Part shown: positions 41,222-49,026 of the stretch, in pieces
Numbering within the stretch: position 1 is the first letter of the stretch
How the letters are laid out: each line of letters begins with the position of its first letter
DNA from: Phycisphaerales bacterium
GTDB lineage: Bacteria; Planctomycetota; Phycisphaerae; Phycisphaerales; SM1A02
Assembly: GCA_030749435.1 (NCBI GenBank)
Contig: JASMKH010000015.1
Span: 1 to 60,615, forward strand
Direction of reading: 5' to 3'
DNA length: 60,615 bases
Made by a program: the position numbers and the translations under genes
The notes under the pieces: model-generated
Databases searched by the model: none
The model's input: only the letters and a program-made list of their open reading frames with translations
Told to the model about the DNA's origin: nothing

Positions 41222-42859
41222 TCAGGTCTGCAGTACGCCAGTCTGATACGGACCCGCGATGGGGAATGTCGAGGCGATCTGCAGTGCGGCGGCCAACTCG
41301 GCGCGGGTCTCGTGCGGCTCGATAATGCGATCGATCCAGCCTCGCGCCGCGCCGTAGCGGATGTCCTGCTGGGAATCGTAGGACGCGGTGATGGCCTCAA
41401 GGAGTTCCTCGCGCGCCTGCTCATCCACTTCCTCGCCCCGCCGTTTGCGAGCGGCGAGATCGATCTGGAGCAGTGTGCTGGCGGCGATCTGCGCACCCAT
41501 GACAGCGCAGCGGCTGCCGGGCCAGGCCAGCGTCAGGAATGGATCGAAGGCGCGTCCGCACATGGCGTAGTTTCCGGCTCCATACGAGCCGCCCGTGATG
41601 AGGCTGATCTTCGGCACGATGCTGTTGCTCATCGCGTTGACCATCTTCGCGCCGCTGCGAATGATCCCGGCCTGCTCACTGTCGCGACCGACCATGAATC
41701 CTGTGGTGTCGTGGACGAAGATGAGTGGGATGTGCTTCTGGTTGCAGTCCATGATGAACCGAGCTGCCTTGTCGGCGCTCTCAACGTAGATCACCGCCGG
41801 CATGTTGACTGCACGTGAAGGGCCGTCCTTACCCCCGGGCATTGTCCGCTGGGTGAGCTTCCGCTGGTTGGCGACGATTCCGCACGGCCAGCCGTTGATT
41901 CTGGCATACCCGCAGACGATCGACTCGCCGAACGCTGCGCGGTATTCGTTCCACGAGTGTTCATCGACGACGCTGTTGAGTATCTCAACGACGTCGTACT
42001 GCTCACGTGGATCGCTTGAGAAGACTTCGTACACACGGTCAGGCTCAGCAGCCGGCGGCGCCGACTCGATCGGCGCCTCCTGCATCGGTGGTGTCTTCAT
42101 GTCGGCCATCATCAGGTCGCGGACTCGCTTGAGACACTGCTCGTCGTCCGGCTCGCGATAGTCGACCGTTCCGGAGATGGACGCGTGCATCTCGGCACCG
42201 CCGAGATCTTCGTTTCCCACATCCTGGCCGATAGCCGCCTTGACCAGCGCGGGTCCAGCCAGGTAGAGACCGCTTCCTTCCGTCATCAACAGGACATCAC
42301 ACAGTACGGGCAGGTAGCCACCGCCGGCGACGCAGTTGCCCATGATGGCTGCAAGCTGAGGAATCCCCTTCGAGGAGATGACGGCGTTGTTTCGGAACAC
42401 GCGGCCGAAGTCGTCGGTGTCCGGGAACACATCTTCCTGCAGCGGAAGAAACACGCCGGCCGAGTCGACGAGATAGATGAGCGGCAGCCGTGCCCGCTCT
42501 GCAATCGTCTGCGCGCGAATGATTTTCTTGCAGGTCATCGGGAAGAACGCGCCGGCTTTCACGGTTGCATCATTCGCGACGATCATGGTCATTCGTCCGC
42601 CGACCGGCGCGATGGTCGTGACGACGGAAGCGCCGGGCGCGCCGCCGTACTGCTGGTACATGCCGTAGGCGGCGAAGAGGCCGCATTCAAAGCGATGCCC
42701 CCCAGAGTCGATGAGATGTTCGATCCGCTCCCGGGCGGTCAGTCGGCCGTGTCCATGTTGGCGTTCGATCCCCTTCGCCCCGCCGCCCTCGCGGATCTGC
42801 GCCGCTTCAGCGACGTACGCTTGGGTGCTCTGGCGAAGATCGGGGGGCGTTGAACTCAT
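41222..42859 (-). CDS. Acyl-CoA carboxylase, carboxyltransferase (beta) subunit
   Basis: Transfers carboxyl from biotin to an acyl-CoA. The 545-residue crotonase-fold protein has GHGRLTARERIEHLID, YLVDSAGVFLPLQEDVFPD, MGNCVAGGGYLP (first oxyanion hole), DLGGAEMH, and the second half with NSVVDEHSWNEYRAAFG, VHDTTGFMVGRDSE, ITGGSYGAGNYAMCGRAFDP, AWPGSRCAVMG. It is closer to methylcrotonyl/propionyl-type than AccD. The biotin-carboxylase and carrier proteins are not in the window. TATCCT lies 8 nt before ATG 42859. The SDR follows at once. Confidence 0.9.
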   Translation of the reverse strand: MSSTPPDLRQSTQAYVAEAAQIREGGGAKGIERQHGHGRLTARERIEHLIDSGGHRFECGLFAAYGMYQQYGGAPGASVVTTIAPVGGRMTMIVANDATVKAGAFFPMTCKKIIRAQTIAERARLPLIYLVDSAGVFLPLQEDVFPDTDDFGRVFRNNAVISSKGIPQLAAIMGNCVAGGGYLPVLCDVLLMTEGSGLYLAGPALVKAAIGQDVGNEDLGGAEMHASISGTVDYREPDDEQCLKRVRDLMMADMKTPPMQEAPIESAPPAAEPDRVYEVFSSDPREQYDVVEILNSVVDEHSWNEYRAAFGESIVCGYARINGWPCGIVANQRKLTQRTMPGGKDGPSRAVNMPAVIYVESADKAARFIMDCNQKHIPLIFVHDTTGFMVGRDSEQAGIIRSGAKMVNAMSNSIVPKISLITGGSYGAGNYAMCGRAFDPFLTLAWPGSRCAVMGAQIAASTLLQIDLAARKRRGEEVDEQAREELLEAITASYDSQQDIRYGAARGWIDRIIEPHETRAELAAALQIASTFPIAGPYQTGVLQT

Positions 42860-42867
42860 CGATCGTC

Positions 42868-42873
42868 AGGATA
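42868..42873 (-). promoter_or_regulatory. -10 box TATCCT of the acyl-CoA carboxylase gene
   Basis: TATCCT on the minus strand ends 8 nt before ATG 42859, with no Shine-Dalgarno between; 23 bp separate the gene from the end of the corC-like gene upstream. Confidence 0.4.
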
Positions 42874-42882
42874 CCAAGCCCT

Positions 42883-44154
42883 TCAGGTCGCTCCTCTGGT
42901 GACATGCAGTCGAGTCACGTGTGTTGGCTCAGCTGCCATGACCGTGAAGATGAGGTCGGCTTCCTCGAGCCTCTCACCTGCTTCCGGAACGTGACCAGCC
43001 CTGGCGGTAAACCACCCCCCGATCGTGTCGTACTCGTCGTCCTCGGGCAGGGTGGAGTCGATCGTCTCGTTGAAGTCGTCGATGTGAAACCGGCCATCCA
43101 CCTCCCACGAGCCGGTCGAGACTTCGACCAGTTCGGGCTCATCGTCTTCATCGTCCCCCTCGTGCTCGTCGTAGATCTCGCCGACAATCTCCTCAAGGAC
43201 GTCCTCGATCGTGGCGAGGCCGGCGGTGCCGCCATACTCGTCGACGACGATCGCCATGTGCACCTCGGCCTGCTGGAAGTCGGCGAGCAGGTCTGCGACC
43301 GGTTTGGTCTCCGGAACCACGATGGGTCTGCGCAGAAGCGGCTTCAGGGTGAAGGACGAGGCGTCCTGCCCCAGAAACGGGATGAGATCCTTGACGTAGA
43401 GGATGCCCGCAATGTGATCGAGGTCTTCCTCATAGACCGGGATTCGAGAGTGTCCGGCTTCGAGGATGAACGTCTTGATGGCGTCGAGGTCGTTGGTCAG
43501 TTCGATGCCCTCGATTTCCGTGCGGGGGGTCATCACCTCGCCCACATCCGTGGAGGTGAAGTCCACGACGTTCTCGAGAAGGGTTGCGGCGCCGGCGGCG
43601 AGTTCGCCCTCCCGCTGCTTGGCCTCGATGCTTCGCAGGAGGTCCGCCTCGGCATCGCCCGTTCGCCCGTTCCCCTGAGCGTTGTCCCCCGCCAGTCGCC
43701 GGATGATCTCGTTGAGAAGGCGGCCGAGCCATGAGAGCGTGGGCGAGACGGCCGAGGCGAGCCGCACGATGGGCAGGCTTCCGCGGAGCAGCGCATCGCC
43801 AGCCCAGCGGGCAATGGCTGGCGCCAGAATCGCCTCCGCGATCCAGATGAGAAGCATCGCGGCGACTGTCCCGCCGAGCATGCGGCCTGGCCAATCGGAG
43901 ACGTCGGACCGATTCCAGCCCGCGAGGGCGGAGAGCCAGACGCCAAGAAAAGCCAGCGTCAGGGCAATGCGAGCGAGACTGAGTATGTCTGCTGCGGCGT
44001 CGAAGCGAGGCAGCAGGCCGTCACGCAGGGTGGTGCGGCCGGTTCGCTCCAGGTGCTCGCACAATGCCGTTCTCGAGCCGTTGCGAAGGGCTCGATCGAT
44101 GGCGGCGAGCCAGATGGCAAGCCCGAGGATGATGAGTGATGCGAAGATCATCAT
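42883..44154 (-). CDS. CorC/HlyC-type transporter-associated protein with CBS pair
   Basis: 423-residue membrane protein. It has about three or four membrane segments in the first 130 residues (MMIFASLIILGLAIWLAAI, ILSLARIALTLAFLGVWLSALAG, GTVAAMLLIWIAEAILAP), a linker, then EVMTPRTEIEGIE (start of the CBS pair), HSRIPVYEEDLDHIAGILYVKDL, FQQAEVHMAIVVDEYGGTAGLATIEDVLEEIVGEI, and a CorC_HlyC domain (GRFHIDDFNETIDSTLPEDDEYDTIGG). Family members affect magnesium or cobalt efflux. Translation is coupled to ybeY by a 4-nt overlap, an arrangement seen in many bacteria. Confidence 0.88.
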   Translation of the reverse strand: MMIFASLIILGLAIWLAAIDRALRNGSRTALCEHLERTGRTTLRDGLLPRFDAAADILSLARIALTLAFLGVWLSALAGWNRSDVSDWPGRMLGGTVAAMLLIWIAEAILAPAIARWAGDALLRGSLPIVRLASAVSPTLSWLGRLLNEIIRRLAGDNAQGNGRTGDAEADLLRSIEAKQREGELAAGAATLLENVVDFTSTDVGEVMTPRTEIEGIELTNDLDAIKTFILEAGHSRIPVYEEDLDHIAGILYVKDLIPFLGQDASSFTLKPLLRRPIVVPETKPVADLLADFQQAEVHMAIVVDEYGGTAGLATIEDVLEEIVGEIYDEHEGDDEDDEPELVEVSTGSWEVDGRFHIDDFNETIDSTLPEDDEYDTIGGWFTARAGHVPEAGERLEEADLIFTVMAAEPTHVTRLHVTRGAT

Positions 44155-44714
44155 GACGCACCGCCCTTCACCCTGTAGACCGCAGGAAGCCCGATCTCCT
44201 GAAGCAAACGGTCCTCCTCTTCGTGCATGGCCGCGGCTTCGGATGCGGTGTGGTCGTCAAAGCCGCAGCAGTGCAGCAGTCCGTGCACTGCGTAGAGGAG
44301 AAGTTCTTCATCGGCCGAGTGGCTTCGCGAGGCGGCGGCCCGCTCGGCCTCGTCGAGGCAGAGCACCATGTCGACCTCAAGTGGTCCCTCCGGATGGGCC
44401 TCGAAGGTGATGACATCAGTGGTGGCGTCCCGGTTGTGCCACCGGCGGTGCAGAGACTGCATTTCAGCGTCGCGAACGACACGGATTCCGATTCGAGCCA
44501 CATCGCGGGCGAGCATGGCCGCGATCGTGGCGACGCGGCTCATCAGCACCGCAGCGCGTTCCGATGCGAGGCAGTCGGACGCGACATTGGTTTCAGCAGG
44601 GGATGGTGCGGGGCGATCGGCAGGTTCAGGGGGGCCGTCGCCCTCGGCCGACGAGCCGGGCTCGTCGCGGTCATCGCAGTCCCTCGTGGGGTGCGACATG
44701 CAATCGGTGTTCAT
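44151..44714 (-). CDS. ybeY: Endoribonuclease YbeY
   Basis: Zinc-dependent RNase involved in 16S rRNA maturation and ribosome quality control. The 187-residue product has an acidic, Pro-rich, non-conserved head of about 50 residues, then DAEMQSLHRRWHNRDATTDVITFE and the metal motif HGLLHCCGFDDH (H-x3-H-x5-H) with a following METS-less MHEEEDRLLQEIG. An in-frame ATG at 44699 is an alternative start; I see no Shine-Dalgarno for either. It overlaps the corC-like gene by 4 nt. Confidence 0.9.
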   Translation of the reverse strand: MNTDCMSHPTRDCDDRDEPGSSAEGDGPPEPADRPAPSPAETNVASDCLASERAAVLMSRVATIAAMLARDVARIGIRVVRDAEMQSLHRRWHNRDATTDVITFEAHPEGPLEVDMVLCLDEAERAAASRSHSADEELLLYAVHGLLHCCGFDDHTASEAAAMHEEEDRLLQEIGLPAVYRVKGGAS

Positions 44715-44826
44715 CGTCGTGTCAGGTCACCGCCGTGGCGGGACGTGTGCTCCTCTTTCAAGACCGAGCCCCGGGCAATTGGACTGCTCAGCCTACCTTC
44801 CCGTTCGGGGCTGGGCCAACTGAAAC

Positions 44827-46173
44827 TCACGATGCGCCGGTGAGCACGCCTGCAGTGCCCTGAATGCGGGCCTCAAACTCGCTTCGGAACTTCTTGACGA
44901 TCGTGCTGACCGCCCAATTGGTTCCGTCGGCAAGCCCGCAGATGGTCGTGCCTTCCATGCTGCCCATCGACCCGGCGACCTCCACAAGCAGGTCGAGGTC
45001 CGCCGGTTTCGCCTCGCCGCGTTCAATCTTCAGAAGCAGTTTATAGACCCACTGCGACCCTTCCCGGCACGGCGTGCACTGGCCGCACGATTCATTCTTG
45101 AAGAATCTCGCGATGTTGCGCGCGACCATCACCATGTCGGTGCCTTCGTCGAACAGTGTCGGGCACGCGGTTCCGAGGCCCATGATTCCGTACTTGCGGC
45201 CGATGTCAAAGTCCAACTCAGCGGCAAACTCATTCTGGTCGAGAACGCCCATGCTGACGCCGCCCGGGATCGACGCCTTGTAGGCGCGACCGGACTTCAT
45301 GCCCTGGCAGTAGTCGTCACGTTCGATGAGCTCCTGCAAAGACGCGCCCAGTCCGACTTCATAGACGCCTGGGCGATTGACGTGCCCCGAGACGCCGACA
45401 AGTTTGGTTCCGTACGAGGGAGGTTGGCCGATCGTAGATTCGACGCCGATCGACGTCCACCAGTCGGCGCCCCGCTCGACGATGTGCGGTACGGCTGCAA
45501 GCGTCTCGACATTGTTGACGATGGTCGGTCGGCCGAAGAGTCCTTCAATTGCGGGGAACGGCGGTTTGAGTCGCGGCCAGCCACGCTTTCCTTCGACGGC
45601 CTCGAGCAGCGCCGTCTCTTCGCCGCAGATGTAGGCCCCGGCACCTCGGTGCAGGTGACACTCCACGGCAAAGTCGGTGGCGCCACCGAGCAGCCCCTGA
45701 GGACCGAAAATGCCAGCCTCATAGGCTTCGCCAATGGCCTGCTCCATGACCTTGGCCTGGTGCCGGTACTCGCCGCGGATGAAGAAGTAGGCCGTGTCCA
45801 GCCGGCAAGCCCAGCATGCGATGGCGATGCCTTCAATGATCTGGTGCGGGTCGTAGTCGACGAGCAGGCGGTCTTTGAAGGTCCCCGGCTCGGCCTCGTC
45901 ACAGTTGATTGCCAGATAGCGACGGCCACCGTCAAGTTCCGGGAGGAAGCCCCACTTGACGCCGCAGGGGAACCCGGCGCCGCCGCGGCCGCGGAGCTGC
46001 GAGTCCTTGACGCACTGGACGACGTCTGTCGGGGCCATGGCGATGGCCTTCCGGAGCGCGTCGTAGCCTCCAGTTCGGCGGTACTGCTCGAATGAGATCA
46101 GCGTACGCTCGGCCGGGTCGCCCCACGGCCACGTCGGAATGCGCTTCGTCAGGACCGGCTCAGTCAGAAACAT
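44827..46173 (-). CDS. nuoF: NADH-quinone oxidoreductase subunit F
   Basis: NADH- and FMN-binding subunit of complex I. The 448-residue product has RGRGGAGFPCGVKWGF (FMN site), NCDEAEPGTFKDR (NADH site), RGEYRHQAKVMEQAI, HRGAGAYICGEETALLEAVEG, NNVETLAAVPHI, an SLBB-like segment, and the 4Fe-4S motif SCGQCTPCREG with a fourth Cys in TTICGLADG. ATG 46173 lies inside the end of the small orf upstream (14-nt overlap). nuoG does not follow; ybeY is next, after 112 bp. Confidence 0.96.
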   Translation of the reverse strand: MFLTEPVLTKRIPTWPWGDPAERTLISFEQYRRTGGYDALRKAIAMAPTDVVQCVKDSQLRGRGGAGFPCGVKWGFLPELDGGRRYLAINCDEAEPGTFKDRLLVDYDPHQIIEGIAIACWACRLDTAYFFIRGEYRHQAKVMEQAIGEAYEAGIFGPQGLLGGATDFAVECHLHRGAGAYICGEETALLEAVEGKRGWPRLKPPFPAIEGLFGRPTIVNNVETLAAVPHIVERGADWWTSIGVESTIGQPPSYGTKLVGVSGHVNRPGVYEVGLGASLQELIERDDYCQGMKSGRAYKASIPGGVSMGVLDQNEFAAELDFDIGRKYGIMGLGTACPTLFDEGTDMVMVARNIARFFKNESCGQCTPCREGSQWVYKLLLKIERGEAKPADLDLLVEVAGSMGSMEGTTICGLADGTNWAVSTIVKKFRSEFEARIQGTAGVLTGAS

Positions 46174-46378
46174 CGGTATCGTTCCTCGGCTTCTGCCCGT
46201 CGGGCAGTTCGATCTCGTCGATGGTGGTTCGCCGAAGCGTCACCCCGTTTTCGGTCCGCTCTTCGACCCGGCGGGCGATCTCTTCGCGGTCGGCACTGGC
46301 GGGCGTGCGAATGCCCTTGATGATCTCGCCGGCGAACTCGCCCAGGCAACGCATCAGCGGTTTCCTGTTCTTGGCCAT
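46160..46378 (-). CDS. Small conserved-looking protein between nuoE and nuoF
   Basis: 72-residue protein starting MAKNRKPLMRCLGEFAGEII, with one Cys and a charged end (DGQKPRNDTDVSD). It has no membrane helix and no Fe-S motif. Its ATG overlaps the nuoE stop by 1 nt (TGATG) and its own end overlaps nuoF by 14 nt, so it is translated as part of the operon. Coupling on both sides makes a real gene likely. I do not recognise a family; an assembly factor or accessory subunit of the NADH module is a possibility. Confidence 0.65.
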   Translation of the reverse strand: MAKNRKPLMRCLGEFAGEIIKGIRTPASADREEIARRVEERTENGVTLRRTTIDEIELPDGQKPRNDTDVSD

Positions 46379-46905
46379 CACAGTGAAAGCCGATCGATCA
46401 CCTGATCGATCGCCGCGATAGTGAGGTCGTCGTGCCGATCGTCGTCGACAAGCGCGCAGGGGGCGGTGTCACAGGAACCAAGGCACTCCAGGGCGAGCAG
46501 CGTGAACTTCCCGTCGTCGGTCGTCTCGTGGGGCTCGATGTTGAGGCGGTTTCGAACATGGTCGATGATCGCCTGGTGCCCACATGCTTCACAGGCGATC
46601 GACTGGCAGATGGCAATCACGTGCTCGCCAACCGGATGGGTGTGGAACTCCTCGTAAAAGGAGGCCGTGTCCAGGACCTGCGAGGCGTCGATTGAGAGGA
46701 ACTCAGCGATTTCTTCCATGGCCTGTGGCGGGATCCATCCATACTCCCGCTGCACGTCGTGCAGAATCGGCATGAGGCATGCCAACGAGGTTTCGTACCG
46801 CGGGGCGATGGTGTCGCGATATCGTGCCTGCATCTCGGGTGTGATGTATGGCTCGCTTCGGCGAGGAATCTCCATGGTGGCGGATGGTTTGACGGTCCAG
46901 GCCAT
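46378..46905 (-). CDS. nuoE: NADH-quinone oxidoreductase subunit E
   Basis: Carries the N1a 2Fe-2S cluster of complex I. The 175-residue thioredoxin-fold protein has LMPILHDVQREYGWIPPQAMEEIAEFL, the first Cys pair in CQSIAC (followed by EACGHQ), and the second in CLGSCDTAPC. ATG 46905 is chosen as the start (MAWTVKPSATMEIP); the open frame runs back to 47052 but would overlap nuoD. It lies 11 bp after nuoD. The stop overlaps the small orf start. Confidence 0.94.
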   Translation of the reverse strand: MAWTVKPSATMEIPRRSEPYITPEMQARYRDTIAPRYETSLACLMPILHDVQREYGWIPPQAMEEIAEFLSIDASQVLDTASFYEEFHTHPVGEHVIAICQSIACEACGHQAIIDHVRNRLNIEPHETTDDGKFTLLALECLGSCDTAPCALVDDDRHDDLTIAAIDQVIDRLSL

Positions 46906-46916
46906 CGCAGCGGCTC

Positions 46917-48206
46917 CTAACGATCCAGTTCCGCCGCGATGACGTTGATCGATCCGAGAATCGCAACGAAGTCGGCGAGTTGGTGCCCTTCGAGTTGCCG
47001 GGCAAAGGTCTGGTAATTGATGAAGGACGGGGCCCGCACTCCAACCCGCCACGGCGTTCGATCGCCGTCTGCCACGATGTGGAATCCGTACTCTCCGTTG
47101 GGCGCCTCCATGGCGGAGTAGATCTCACCGACGGGCGGTTCGAAGCCACGGTTGTCCATGATGAGTTCGAAGTGCTGAATCGTCCCCTCGATCGATCCGT
47201 AGACCTGATCCTTCGGCGGCAGTACGGCCTTGCCCTCCGGGTCGACGTTGATCGGGCCGCCGGGAATGCAGTCGATGAGCTGCCGGATGATGCGGGCCGA
47301 TTGTTTGATTTCCTCGAGTCGTACCAGGTAGCGGCACAGGCAGTCACCTTCTCTGGCGATCGGGACGTCGAACTCGACAGCAGAGGCGCCTTCACCGTCC
47401 CAGTTGTCGGCATAGCACAGGTTCGGTTCGTCCTTGCGGAGGTCGCGGGCAACGCCCGAGGCTCTCGCGAGCGGGCCGGTGAGCGACCACGCCGTGGCTT
47501 CCTCGGCGGAGAGCACACCGACGCCCTTGACACGGTCAATGAAGATCCGGTTGTGATTGAGCAGCGTCTCGATGTCAGTGATGGCCTTGGGAAGCCGCTC
47601 ATCGAGGAAGGCGTGGATCATCTTCCTGAAGACATCCTCGTCAGGGATGTCCCGGGCGACGCCGCCCACGCGGGTGTAGTCCGGGTGGAATCGCTGCCCG
47701 GTCAGAAAGTCCATGATGTCGTAGATGAACTCGCGTTCGTTGAACCCGTAGAGGAACCCGGTAAAGGCGCCCAGGTCGAGGGCCGCTGCGCCGACACAGA
47801 GCAGATGCCCCTGAATGCGTCCCAGTTCCATCAGAATGGTTCGGACCGCCTTGCAGCGGGGCGTGAGTTCAATATCGAAGAGTGTTTCGACGGCGTGGTG
47901 CCAGATGATGTCGTTGCAGATCGGGCCGACATAGTCCATCCGGCTGGCCGTGCAGACAAACTGGTTGTACGACTGGTGCTCGCCCAGTTTCTCGAACCCG
48001 CTGTGGAGGTAGCCGATGTGGGGTGTGACCCGCACGACACGCTCACCGTCCAACTCCAGCACAACCCGCAACGTGGTGTGCGTTGCGGGGTGCTGCGGCC
48101 CGAAATTCATGATCCACCGATCGCCGCCGTCGGGCCGATCGGCCAGGTAGTCGACGTCGTCAACGTCGACGTCCCAGGGCTGCGCGGGGGTGAGGGTGTA
48201 GGGCAT
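46917..48206 (-). CDS. nuoD: NADH-quinone oxidoreductase subunit D
   Basis: 49-kDa subunit of complex I that forms the quinone site. The 429-residue product has NFGPQHPATHTTLRVVLELDGE, TPHIGYLHSGFEKLGEH, YNQFVCTASRMDYVGP, RTILMELGRIQGHLLCVGAAALDLGAFT, VGGVARDIP, SLTGPLARASGVARDLR, EAPNGEYGFHIVADG and the end LGSINVIAAELDR. It begins the nuoD-nuoE-orf-nuoF group; nuoA, B and C are not upstream and nuoG is not downstream, so the complex I genes are split. A TATACT box lies 35 nt before ATG 48206. Confidence 0.96.
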   Translation of the reverse strand: MPYTLTPAQPWDVDVDDVDYLADRPDGGDRWIMNFGPQHPATHTTLRVVLELDGERVVRVTPHIGYLHSGFEKLGEHQSYNQFVCTASRMDYVGPICNDIIWHHAVETLFDIELTPRCKAVRTILMELGRIQGHLLCVGAAALDLGAFTGFLYGFNEREFIYDIMDFLTGQRFHPDYTRVGGVARDIPDEDVFRKMIHAFLDERLPKAITDIETLLNHNRIFIDRVKGVGVLSAEEATAWSLTGPLARASGVARDLRKDEPNLCYADNWDGEGASAVEFDVPIAREGDCLCRYLVRLEEIKQSARIIRQLIDCIPGGPINVDPEGKAVLPPKDQVYGSIEGTIQHFELIMDNRGFEPPVGEIYSAMEAPNGEYGFHIVADGDRTPWRVGVRAPSFINYQTFARQLEGHQLADFVAILGSINVIAAELDR

Positions 48207-48240
48207 GGAATGGGGCCTGAATCAGGGGGTGAAAGGGGGC

Positions 48241-48246
48241 AGTATA
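48241..48246 (-). promoter_or_regulatory. -10 box TATACT of the nuoDEF operon
   Basis: TATACT on the minus strand, 34 nt before the nuoD start. The -35 is weak. This is one of the better -10 matches in the window. Confidence 0.45.
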
Positions 48247-48303
48247 GAGGGATGCCCTTCCGAACTACACCGGCCGGCCTACCAAGATCTCAGGCGATGG
48301 GGT

Positions 48304-48894
48304 TCAGGGATCAGGGATGTCGGGCCACGGTATCGGTGCATAGATGACTTGGCATCGATCGAGGGTTCCGTCTTCAACGCCATCGTGAGTCCAGTTTCTG
48401 CAGGCAGTGCCATTGTTCGGGCATCGGCCACCCTCGCACTCGAAGGTCACAGGGAAACTCCCATGAGCGGACGTGCAAAGGCACTCGCAAATGCATCGGT
48501 GCGTCAGACTGAGCGACTCCAAGGACCCCACCCACAATGATCGATTCGGGGGCAGGTCGATGATCTCTCCCTCGGTCGTCAAGATTGTGATTGTGGACTC
48601 GCCCGCGTTGGTGAGCGCCCCTTGCGTAATCAAGTCGTCCGACTGAAGCATGCGGGGACCGAGTACGCTTGCGCCGTCGCAAATCACCCCATGGGCTTCG
48701 AGCGGCGGGCTCAGGGCGCGGCCACTGGAACCTGGAGCGTGCCAGGCGATTGCGATACCGATAGGTCCTTCGTGTATGCCGTCGATCACAATGGGCGGCG
48801 CCATGACCTGAGTACAGGGATCTGGCGCAGGTTCCCCTGTGCTCGATCCGACGATCGCACAGACTGCGATCAAGATTGATCCAAGAGTCGTCAT
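48304..48894 (-). CDS. Secreted Cys-rich hypothetical protein
   Basis: 196-residue protein of unknown role. Signal peptide MTTLGSILIAVCAIVGSSTG. The C-terminal half holds a dense Cys cluster, HRCICECLCTSAHG, followed by ECEGGRCPNNGTACRN and DRCQV, which suggests a disulfide-knotted or metal-binding fold outside the cytoplasm. GGAGG lies 7 nt before ATG 48894, which is preferred over 48909. It precedes nuoD on the same strand by about 100 bp, but nuoD has its own promoter box, so it is probably separate. Confidence 0.65.
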   Translation of the reverse strand: MTTLGSILIAVCAIVGSSTGEPAPDPCTQVMAPPIVIDGIHEGPIGIAIAWHAPGSSGRALSPPLEAHGVICDGASVLGPRMLQSDDLITQGALTNAGESTITILTTEGEIIDLPPNRSLWVGSLESLSLTHRCICECLCTSAHGSFPVTFECEGGRCPNNGTACRNWTHDGVEDGTLDRCQVIYAPIPWPDIPDP

Positions 48895-49026
48895 TGTTCG
48901 ATCCTCCATTCGTTGTTGCAGGCACGATTGCCCGCGGGGAGGACGCTACGCCCCCGCAGGGGCCACGCTCGGGATTGCTGCCAAAACGCAGCACGCGGCC
49001 GAAAGTCGTTGGTCGCGGGAATGCAC

